Source: Aeriscardovia sp. (GTDB lineage Bacteria > Actinomycetota > Actinomycetes > Actinomycetales > Bifidobacteriaceae). From it: a stretch of 16,270 nucleotides of DNA. The first letter of the stretch is position 1, and each line of letters begins with the position of its first letter. Location: NCBI GenBank assembly GCA_017538865.1, contig JAFYIA010000073.1, positions 1 to 16,270 of the forward strand, in the 5' to 3' direction. A program made the position numbers and the translations under genes. Below are positions 1-6,501 of this stretch, in pieces. The notes beneath the pieces are model-generated. The model made no database searches. It saw only the letters and a list, made by a program, of their open reading frames with translations, and was not told the origin of the DNA.

Positions 1-2
1 AG

Positions 3-89
3 CGGAGACCGGGAGATTCGAACTCCCGGGCGGCAAGAGCCGCCAACACCTTAGCAGGGTGCCCCTATCGACCACTCAGGCAGGTCTCC
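3..89 (-). tRNA. tRNA-Ser, anticodon GCU
   Basis: Read on the minus strand, this folds as a class II tRNA of 87 bases. The acceptor arms GGAGACC and GGTCTCC pair, with G as discriminator base. The anticodon stem GCACC/GGTGT encloses the loop CTGCTAA, which places anticodon GCT at 55-53, reading serine codons AGC and AGU. A long variable arm (GGCGGC-TCTT-GCCGCC) and a T arm with loop TTCGAATC complete the fold. The long variable arm together with anticodon GCU is diagnostic of serine tRNA. The CCA end is not encoded, because the discriminator is followed by CT. The gene is therefore expected to need CCA-adding enzyme. Confidence 0.96.
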
Positions 90-287
90 ATGGAAACGCT
101 AGAACGTATCCGTGGAAATTATGATAGCAAAAGTGAAAACAAAAAGCAATCGGAAGCGTTTACATTAAAAATCTTAAATATTAATTAACTTTTTAGATTT
201 TAGTAAAAAACACACAAAGAAGATCCTAAAAAGGTAATATTACAATGTATTATTTTTGCTCTATTTTTCTGAACGTAAGGAGAAAAT
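90..287. other. AT-rich intergenic region between divergent tRNA-Ser and the serine-rich membrane protein gene
   Basis: No gene was found here. The left part carries the tRNA promoter. The right part must hold the promoter of the gene at 288. Several A/T hexamers resembling -10 boxes (TAATAT 235-240, TACAAT 241-246, TATTAT 248-253) are present, but none has a convincing -35 partner at 16-18 bases. A short inverted repeat, AAAATCT (168-174) and AGATTTT (195-201), is visible but has no clear role. The good ribosome binding site AAGGAG lies just before the ATG at 288. Confidence 0.5.
121..149 (-). promoter_or_regulatory. probable promoter of the tRNA-Ser gene
   Basis: On the minus strand TTGCTT (149-144) and TATCAT (126-121) are separated by exactly 17 bases. 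They lie 32 bases upstream of the mature tRNA 5' end, a fitting position for a sigma-70-type promoter of a tRNA gene. The match was made by eye, and the surrounding 110-287 region is AT-rich, so chance matches are easy. Confidence 0.5.
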
Positions 288-884
288 ATGGCAGATGACA
301 AGAATCAGGGCACGGAGCCCCAGACCCAGGAGCCAAAAGTCGAGTGGGTCGCGGTTCTCGTTTTGTCCATTATGGCCGTAGCCATCCTGATAGTAGGCTT
401 CTCTGTCTACATGGCCCGCAAGATCAGCAGGTACCAGGAAGAGCAGGAGATAGCCGAAAAGAAAGCCAAGGAGGCGGAGGCTGCCAAGGCCGCCCGCATC
501 TTCACCAAGGTGATTGATATGAAGGCTACCGCTAACGGCCCTGCTGTAGCTACCGTTGACATTGACGGCACCAAGACCAGCTACACCTTCACCGACACCT
601 GGACCAAGACCGAGGATGTAAAGGTTTCCCAGGATCTTGAGAAGTACGATGCCTCTCAGGATGCCGTGGTAGTGAGCGTCAAGGCCGGAACGCCTTCTTC
701 GACCTCCACCACTACCGCCTCTTCTTCCTCGTCCTCCTCCTCTTCCAGCTCTTCTTCTTCCGCCTCTTCGAATTCTTCTTCGAAGGTTTCCATTGAGGCT
801 ACCGAGAGCGGGAAGGCCATAGCCCAGAGCAGCGGATCTGATCACGCCACCCTCTCCGTAACGGTCGGGGATGTAGCCAAGTAA
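288..884 (+). CDS. membrane-anchored protein with poly-serine tract, function unknown
   Basis: I do not recognise this 198-residue protein. The start is well supported: AAGGAG sits 5 bases before the ATG. A hydrophilic, acidic N-terminus of about 19 residues precedes one strong membrane segment (about 20-43). A charged, probably helical stretch rich in Lys, Glu and Ala follows (about 44-72), then a Thr/Val-rich region that may form beta strands (73-135). A Ser/Thr linker at 136-166 includes 14 consecutive serines (145-158), and the last 32 residues are again folded-looking. The layout resembles a bitopic surface or envelope protein with a flexible linker, but orientation is ambiguous because the basic residues lie after the membrane segment. 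There is no signal peptidase or sortase motif. It appears monocistronic, ending at the terminator at 901-930. Confidence 0.8.
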   Translation: MADDKNQGTEPQTQEPKVEWVAVLVLSIMAVAILIVGFSVYMARKISRYQEEQEIAEKKAKEAEAAKAARIFTKVIDMKATANGPAVATVDIDGTKTSYTFTDTWTKTEDVKVSQDLEKYDASQDAVVVSVKAGTPSSTSTTTASSSSSSSSSSSSSSASSNSSSKVSIEATESGKAIAQSSGSDHATLSVTVGDVAK

Positions 885-900
885 TCTGCTGCAAAAAATA

Positions 901-930
901 AATCCCAGATTTTTTCTGGGATTTTTTTTG
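901..930. terminator. bidirectional rho-independent terminator
   Basis: The 9-bp inverted repeat AATCCCAGA (901-909) / TCTGGGATT (915-923) has a 5-base T loop and is followed by a run of T on the plus strand. On the minus strand it is followed by an A-broken T run (complement of 891-900). It lies between convergent genes ending at 884 and 934 and can stop transcription from both sides. Confidence 0.88.
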
Positions 931-933
931 TGT

Positions 934-1164
934 TCAGTACTTTCTCTTTTTTACTTTTACCCTGTGTTTGCGGGGGACTTTGTTGTACGTTCCCACCCAG
1001 ACCCAAAAATCTATAAATAGGCATATCGCAGACACTATTGCAGCCAGGCCCAGCAGCCTCGTTCCTCCTCGGAACACCAGGTCGTGAAGGGCAATCACTA
1101 TGGACCCTACGAAGCCTATGAGGACGCAGATCATCCCCACCAGCGCTTCGACTCTATCGCTCAT
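934..1164 (-). CDS. small membrane protein with two membrane segments and a basic tail
   Basis: This 76-residue protein is not recognised. It has two hydrophobic segments, about residues 6-27 and 37-59, separated by a short loop containing two arginines. It ends in a strongly basic tail (about residues 62-76, with ten Lys or Arg). By the positive-inside rule the tail should be cytoplasmic; with two passes, the N-terminus would be cytoplasmic too. The ATG at 1164 lies only 10 bases after the stop codon of the upstream hydrolase gene. The Shine-Dalgarno match is weak, so translation may depend on coupling to that gene. Co-transcription with the Mbeg1-like hydrolase and a shared terminator at 901-930 suggest a functional link, but that is inference. 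Confidence 0.72.
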   Translation of the reverse strand: MSDRVEALVGMICVLIGFVGSIVIALHDLVFRGGTRLLGLAAIVSAICLFIDFWVWVGTYNKVPRKHRVKVKKRKY

Positions 1165-1174
1165 AATTCATATC

Positions 1175-2422
1175 TTAGTCTTTGGATCCAACCTCCCTAC
1201 GCGCGAAGGCCTTTATGACGGGAAGTTGGAAAAAGGCGATGTTGGCCAGATCCTGGAAGAACTGGATCATGGCCTCCCTAAGGCTTGGCGGCAACGTGCG
1301 GAACTGCCTGTAGAGCTTGGGGAGGGCGGATTTGAAATCCGAGAAAATGTCTTCAAAATCGGTATAGCCGGCTGCGGCCAGGGAGTTAAAGAGGGTATCT
1401 ATGAAAACCTTCTTTCCCGCGGCATCGTACTTGTTTATCCACCTGTTGAAAGTATCCCCTATGTAAGCCGCCATAGGCGCTATCCTTTCAGCCGTGTTGA
1501 ATTGAAGGTTTTTCTTGAACTGCCAGCTTATGGGATAGTGCTGCTTTATCCCAGAAGCGTTGGACTTGACTATGGAGTAGTGGACGGGGGACTGGAGGAG
1601 GGAGCCTATAAAGGAGAACTCAGGCACGATTTTATGGATCTTTGGCTCTATTCTCTTAAAGCCTTCCGTCTCTAGAAATTCCGGGTTGAACCCGGGGCCG
1701 TCCAAAGAGTAAATGGCTAAGATTCTGTCCTGCACTTCTTTGGGGCAGACGCTGGAAGCGTAGATGGCGAGGTTTCCCCCCTTGGAGTGGCCTCCCAGTA
1801 TCACGGCCCCATGCCAGGACTGGAGGAGCTGGGAGAAATAGGTAGCGGCGACCTTCTGGGAGTGCACAGGGCACAAAAACCCCATTTCGTAGTTGTCCTT
1901 CCAGCCGCGCACGGTGCTGTCGGTGCCGCGGAAGGAAATGAAAAGGACGCCGTTTCCGAGATCCGCCGTGAGGGCGCAAAACCTCTCGGGATCGCTTTTG
2001 TCCTCCGGCTCTATGAGGTTTGAGAGCCTGACCTCCCTGAACCTCGGGCTTTCCCCGAGGGCCCTTACCATGTCTATGCAGAGCTCCGGGTTTACTACGT
2101 CGTACACCATCCCGGGGTAGAGCTCGCGCTTCAAAAGATCTTTCAGAGGAACCGGGCTGGGCTTTGTAGGAGACTTTGATGAATGCGACTGCGAACCCAA
2201 TAGCACGTCTTCCCCTACGGGAGCCTCAAGATCCCAGCAAGCCTCTTGGTTGAAGAAGGCATCCAGATCCCCCTTTTCCACAAACTTCGGGATGAAATCC
2301 GGCATATGCATATAGGGAAGCTGGCAAAATGCGACGGCGTCCCTGGCGTTAAAGCGGAGCTGGGAAAAGGGCCGTTCTTCGCCTTCGATATAGTCGATTA
2401 CAGATAATTGTTTTCTTGCCGT
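1175..2422 (-). CDS. Mbeg1-like (DUF2974) alpha/beta hydrolase, probable ACG start
   Basis: This is a predicted serine hydrolase of the Mbeg1-like/DUF2974 family within the alpha/beta hydrolase fold. The substrate is unknown; esterase or lipase activity is usually assumed. Numbering from the proposed start (415 residues), the nucleophile elbow GHSKGG places the serine at 213. The acid residue is probably Asp241 in LDGPGF, and the histidine probably His295 in KQHYP. The first ATG is at 2311, but the frame stays open upstream and encodes VIDYIEGEERPFSQLRFN, which matches the family's usual N-terminal DY..-PFN signature. The only candidate near a ribosome site is ACG at 2422, 8 bases after AGGGAGG (2437-2431); TAA stands two codons further up. 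I therefore start it at 2422. A small membrane protein gene follows by 10 bases. If ACG proves wrong, the fallback is 2311. Confidence 0.82.
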   Translation of the reverse strand, partial: TARKQLSVIDYIEGEERPFSQLRFNARDAVAFCQLPYMHMPDFIPKFVEKGDLDAFFNQEACWDLEAPVGEDVLLGSQSHSSKSPTKPSPVPLKDLLKRELYPGMVYDVVNPELCIDMVRALGESPRFREVRLSNLIEPEDKSDPERFCALTADLGNGVLFISFRGTDSTVRGWKDNYEMGFLCPVHSQKVAATYFSQLLQSWHGAVILGGHSKGGNLAIYASSVCPKEVQDRILAIYSLDGPGFNPEFLETEGFKRIEPKIHKIVPEFSFIGSLLQSPVHYSIVKSNASGIKQHYPISWQFKKNLQFNTAERIAPMAAYIGDTFNRWINKYDAAGKKVFIDTLFNSLAAAGYTDFEDIFSDFKSALPKLYRQFRTLPPSLREAMIQFFQDLANIAFFQLPVIKAFARREVGSKD

Positions 2423-2430
2423 TTTTTATA

Positions 2431-2437
2431 CCTCCCT
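2431..2437 (-). promoter_or_regulatory. ribosome binding site that decides the hydrolase start
   Basis: On the minus strand AGGGAGG is followed by 8 bases and then ACG in the hydrolase frame. No ATG, GTG or TTG occurs in that frame between the stop at 2428-2426 and the ATG at 2311. The ATG at 2311 has no comparable purine-rich site just upstream. Confidence 0.65.
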
Positions 2438-2447
2438 ACTTTTTCGT

Positions 2448-2477
2448 AGTATCATGTTTGCAAACCAATCCTTGTAA
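2448..2477 (-). promoter_or_regulatory. possible promoter of the hydrolase operon, with an internal palindrome
   Basis: On the minus strand TTACAA (2477-2472) and GATACT (2453-2448) are 18 bases apart. Transcription would then begin near 2441, just ahead of the ribosome site at 2437-2431. Between the boxes lies the perfect 10-base palindrome GTTTGCAAAC (2456-2465), which could be an operator. No equally good plus-strand promoter for the adnA-like gene was found in this 74-base divergent gap, although TAATAT at 2475-2480 is a candidate -10. The call rests on eye matching. Confidence 0.35.
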
Positions 2478-2496
2478 TATCTCGAAAGGAAAGCGC

Positions 2497-5400
2497 ATGG
2501 CTTTGAATTTAATAAGCCAAGAGGAAGCAATCGACAAAGCGGTGCACGCTATTAAAGAGGGCCACTCCCTTCGCTTTTCGGGCCCATGCGGATCCGGAAA
2601 AACAACTCTCTGCAAGAAAATCTTAACAAATGGAGATTTAGCTCAAGATCTCAGAGAAGGAAAGGCTTTCATGCTCACCTCACGACGCCCCGTGGCAGAT
2701 GAGATAAGCCTGGAAATAGCCCGTACTCAGCCCTATCTTTGCGATTCCCGTCCTGTAAAAACTGCCAATGCTTTAGCCTTTTGGGTTTTAAAACGAGCCA
2801 ATCCCGACGTACGCCTTCTAGATGTCACCTCGCAGACCAAACTTATAACCGACATAATACAGTCGCATATAAAACACGTGGAAAATGAATTCGGAGATGG
2901 TAACTGCCAAGTTTGTGAGGAGATGAATGAATATGTAAATGCCGTAGGCAGCGATTTTAAAAAAGGTACGACCACGGCTAGAGCCTTTGAAAAGGTCTTT
3001 CTCACCGTGGCGTTTATAACCCGTCTCCGGGAAGCCTTTGCTCGTTTTGACGAGCTGGGTATAAAACTTGGAAATAATGCCCTACAAGATTACGAAGAGG
3101 CTCTGGGAACTTACAATGCAGATGAGTTGGGTAATGGAAAGCTCAGCTGGCATATAGTTCAAAGCCTGAGGAAAGAATACAGGAGCAAAGTACGCAGCAC
3201 ATATGGGGATAATTTCTTCGATAACTCCTCTATGCTGAATGAGGCTGCTGCAAAGGTACATGATGGCAAGTGCGATCTTCCAAAAGTTGTAATAGTCGAC
3301 GATTGCCAGGATTTGAATTTAGCAGCCTATGATTTCTTGAGAGAGATGCATTGCAGGAATGTGCCTATCATCTTTGTAGGCAATGACGACGAATCCGTAC
3401 AAGGATACAAGGGGGCCATGCCAGATGTTCTCTCTATTTTGGAAGTAGGAGATGACTTTAACTGTGAGTCCTATTGCCTTGCAGAAGAGGGAAATGTAGC
3501 AGAAAAACTTTCCAAATCGGGATTTGTAAGAGGCATTAGCAACAATATAGGCTCATGGTTTGTCTGGGGGCTGCCTACTCCCAATAGGCCGGGAAAACCC
3601 TATGGGGACATTTCCAAAGGCGAGGAATGCTTTGAATATTGGAAACTGAATAGTGAAGAGGAGGAGCTAGACAGGCTAACACATGAGATCTCGGACTACA
3701 TGTTCGGATCTGGAGGGGACAACCAAAATCTTTCACGCCATTGGAGAGATCTAGCCGTAGTATCCAATGAAAACGCTTTTCTGCATAAAGTTGGAGAAAG
3801 GCTGAAGGCAAATCGCATACCTTTCAAGTACACATCGGTCAATGAGGAGCCTATTAAAGACAGCCGGGTTGTAGAGGCAATGCTCTCCCTCATGAAGCTC
3901 GCATATTACGCTTCGCTGGGAGAAAAGGCTTGTGAAGAAATGGGAAGCGGAGAAGTTTTTTCTCTGATAAAAAATGTTATTTCTTCTCCGCTCTTTCAAA
4001 TTGAAGATGAAAAGGCTGCCGCTAATTTTGAAATCGCTTCCAGAATTTTCGCCTCCATCCTTAATGTCTTGAACCAGGGGGGAGAGGAAGAGAAGGCTGA
4101 ATTTTCTGATTTTAAGAGTTGGGAAATGTGGAAGGGGGCAAAGGACAAGGATTTGAACGCCTTCTTTGCGTTCCTTCTGATAAATTCTGAATTTAGAAAG
4201 AAAGTTATCGGAAAGATTGAACCTAAGGCAGGGGCAGATTCCAGGAAAAAGTGCCTCATCGAATTAGGTTTTCGTACAACTTCCTTGGCCCACCTATTTG
4301 ATTTGGTAGATGAAGCCAAAAAGGATGTCGAGGACATCCCCCAACTTTTCTGGGATCTTTGGGACGTTGCCTGGTTTGTAAAAGGGGATAAAGGCGATTC
4401 GGAAAAAAAGCGGAAGTGGGAAAGGAAAAACAGGCCGGAAGTGTGGCAAAATCTGGCCTTTGATTCTACGGAAGCATCTAGCGACGTCAATGAATGGTTG
4501 GACCAGCTCATACGCCTCCAGCACTTAGCCCAGATTGGACCGGATGGGGAGAATGTGCCCGAGTTTGTTTACAGGGTTTGCAGTGCATCTATAGATTCAG
4601 ACTCTCTTGCCCATGTGGCGCCTAAAGATGAAGCAGTTACCCTGTCTTCCCCTGTGGGAGTTGAGTCCGAAAGATTTGCAAAGGTTTGGGTGCCCGACGC
4701 CCAGGAAAACGTCTGGAACAAATTGCTAATGGAGGACCTGTTCTTCACCCGTCTTTTGGCAGCGATAGTTACCAATGAAAGGATAAAAAAGGCGTGCCCG
4801 GAACGCATCCCCGAGAAGGGCAGCATTCAAGATCGCTTCTCGGAAGAAGAGGAGTTTTCCAACCTCCGATCTTTGTTGACGGCGGCGAGCAGATCTAATG
4901 GGAAAACCGTATTTTTAGCCGTAGAAGATGAAGAACACACTCCACTGTTTTGCCTTGGAAGCCTGAATGAGGAGAGGCAAGAAAGCGACAATCCGGGAGA
5001 ACAAGAGGATCGGGTTTTAAAGGATCTGGAACTTAGAAGCGACAGTCTGAGCGGAATGAGCGATTACTGCCGAGTTGTTTTGATCAAGGCAATAGAGGAG
5101 GGAGACGAGGAAAGAGCACAAGACGCCGCCTGTGCGCTAAAGCTTTTGAGTCAGAAGGTGGAAACTGCGGATCCCGCGTTTTGGAATTTTATCCAAAGGC
5201 CCGATCCTCGCGAGTTCGTAAAAACTTATGCACCTGCCGAAGGCACAGTTACGTTAAACCCCTCCAAAGTAGATTCGCTTTGGGGCACTCCGGTACCGAG
5301 TATTTTGCAAGATAACCGTTATTTGGGTCCTACAAAATCCGAAGGCCAAATGCAGTTTGGAACCATGGTCCATGCCTGTGCCCAGTGGGCCACGGAAGAG

Positions 5401-6489
5401 GGGCTTGATCAGATCAAAGTGTCCTCCACCGATAGAGTTGAGGCTGCGGTGGCGGATACCGCAGAAAAGCTGATGCAAAAATTTGGCGAAGAAGAGGAGT
5501 GTAATACAGATTTAACGCCTCTGGAGAAGATGACCTATAGGCGAAGAGCTGAAAAGGCAATGAAAAACCTGGCCAATTACTTTGTAAACACCTCTCAGCC
5601 TGCAAAAACCGGATGTCCTATAGCGTCAATGCCGGCTTTAGTGAAAGCTGAGGCCGAAAAATGGATAAGTTCTTCCTTTACCCTGGAAGAGGTTTTTGAT
5701 CTTGTGAGAAATACCGAAGCCCTGCGGGATAAAGCCGTAACGGAAGAGGATTTTATAGAGGCACTGGAGAAGCTAGGCCATTTCACTGGCTTGGAATATT
5801 TCAAAGGAAAGACCATTCGTCTTACAGGAAAAATAGACAGGCTGGAAGAGAGGGAGGGGGATGTCCACTACGTTGTGGATTACAAGACGGGAAGCAGCCA
5901 CTGCGGCAACCTGAAAGACTTTTCCGATCTCCAGCTCCTTTGTTACCAGCTGCTTTTGTATTTCCCGGGCGAAACGAGGAATTGCGAGGGGGCTGAGAAA
6001 GTCCCTTGGAAGGGGAAAGTGGTCGCCGACAAGTCGATGCTCTTTTCCGTAGAAAAAGAACCCTATCCGGCCTCTGCCAGAGATAAAAAGGACACAGAGT
6101 ACAGTTATGGCAGCGGAACGGCGAAAAAATCCAGCTATGAGCGATATTTTCAGCCGTGCATCTTCAAGGAAGGCGGCCTTAACGATGAAGTTTTAAGTGA
6201 ATGCCAAGGGAAATCCAGTAGTGAAAAAAAGTCTCTGATGGGGGAAATAAATATTCCGGAGTCAGACAATCCCATTCTGCAGTCTTTAAGAGAGCTAGTT
6301 CCTGTGGAGGATGAGAATCCTAGCCTCCTTCCCTGGGTCTTCTATATGCTCTCCAAATTCTTCTATGCCGTCCGCTACGTCGACTCAGCGCATTTTGATT
6401 TGAGGGAAGAACGAGAAAAAGGCGAAGAAGCAAAAGAAGAGCGGGACAGAATGGTGGAAACTATGACAATTTACGGATTGGGCGAGTAA
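2497..6489 (+). CDS. adnA: AdnA-like helicase-nuclease subunit with degenerate motor
   Basis: This is the probable AdnA subunit of an AdnAB complex, which processes double-strand DNA breaks by 5' end resection. I start at the ATG at 2497 because AAAGGA lies 7 bases upstream and an N-terminal P-loop follows at the usual distance; an in-frame ATG at 2416 has no ribosome site. That gives 1330 residues, longer than the roughly 1,050 I recall for mycobacterial AdnA. The UvrD-like motor has an intact Walker A (29-37, GPCGSGKTT). Motif II reads DDCQD (268-272) instead of DExQD, motif III reads GNDDES (295-300), and motif V reads VGVESERF (720-727), lacking the usual KGLE. Motif VI keeps Arg799. The C-terminal RecB-family nuclease looks intact: His959, Asp1114, Asp1128 and Lys1130 in VVDYKTG, and the Q/Y motif near 1146-1151. 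It is first in a probable operon. AddB-like is the alternative name. Confidence 0.85.
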   Translation: MALNLISQEEAIDKAVHAIKEGHSLRFSGPCGSGKTTLCKKILTNGDLAQDLREGKAFMLTSRRPVADEISLEIARTQPYLCDSRPVKTANALAFWVLKRANPDVRLLDVTSQTKLITDIIQSHIKHVENEFGDGNCQVCEEMNEYVNAVGSDFKKGTTTARAFEKVFLTVAFITRLREAFARFDELGIKLGNNALQDYEEALGTYNADELGNGKLSWHIVQSLRKEYRSKVRSTYGDNFFDNSSMLNEAAAKVHDGKCDLPKVVIVDDCQDLNLAAYDFLREMHCRNVPIIFVGNDDESVQGYKGAMPDVLSILEVGDDFNCESYCLAEEGNVAEKLSKSGFVRGISNNIGSWFVWGLPTPNRPGKPYGDISKGEECFEYWKLNSEEEELDRLTHEISDYMFGSGGDNQNLSRHWRDLAVVSNENAFLHKVGERLKANRIPFKYTSVNEEPIKDSRVVEAMLSLMKLAYYASLGEKACEEMGSGEVFSLIKNVISSPLFQIEDEKAAANFEIASRIFASILNVLNQGGEEEKAEFSDFKSWEMWKGAKDKDLNAFFAFLLINSEFRKKVIGKIEPKAGADSRKKCLIELGFRTTSLAHLFDLVDEAKKDVEDIPQLFWDLWDVAWFVKGDKGDSEKKRKWERKNRPEVWQNLAFDSTEASSDVNEWLDQLIRLQHLAQIGPDGENVPEFVYRVCSASIDSDSLAHVAPKDEAVTLSSPVGVESERFAKVWVPDAQENVWNKLLMEDLFFTRLLAAIVTNERIKKACPERIPEKGSIQDRFSEEEEFSNLRSLLTAASRSNGKTVFLAVEDEEHTPLFCLGSLNEERQESDNPGEQEDRVLKDLELRSDSLSGMSDYCRVVLIKAIEEGDEERAQDAACALKLLSQKVETADPAFWNFIQRPDPREFVKTYAPAEGTVTLNPSKVDSLWGTPVPSILQDNRYLGPTKSEGQMQFGTMVHACAQWATEEGLDQIKVSSTDRVEAAVADTAEKLMQKFGEEEECNTDLTPLEKMTYRRRAEKAMKNLANYFVNTSQPAKTGCPIASMPALVKAEAEKWISSSFTLEEVFDLVRNTEALRDKAVTEEDFIEALEKLGHFTGLEYFKGKTIRLTGKIDRLEEREGDVHYVVDYKTGSSHCGNLKDFSDLQLLCYQLLLYFPGETRNCEGAEKVPWKGKVVADKSMLFSVEKEPYPASARDKKDTEYSYGSGTAKKSSYERYFQPCIFKEGGLNDEVLSECQGKSSSEKKSLMGEINIPESDNPILQSLRELVPVEDENPSLLPWVFYMLSKFFYAVRYVDSAHFDLREEREKGEEAKEERDRMVETMTIYGLGE

Positions 6490-6501
6490 AGAAGGAAAAA
6501 C

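Noticed and set aside
3..89. tRNA-Ser as a possible integration site
   Set aside because: No integrase gene, direct repeat of the tRNA 3' end or mobile genes were seen in the window. The side facing the tRNA 3' end lies outside it.
696..789. Serine-codon tract as a slippage-prone phase-variable repeat
   Set aside because: The codons are irregular (TCT, TCC, TCG, AGC), so no long perfect short-unit repeat exists to slip.
261..845. Minus-strand open frame opposite the serine-rich membrane protein gene
   Set aside because: It encodes Gly/Arg-rich low complexity opposite the serine tract. The plus-strand gene has a good ribosome site, membrane segment and terminator.
2416..2496. Upstream in-frame ATG extending the adnA-like protein by 27 residues
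   Set aside because: There is no ribosome site ahead of 2416, and the extra residues are hydrophobic and unlike the family N-terminus. AAAGGA before 2497 fits better. The extension would also cross the divergent promoter gap.
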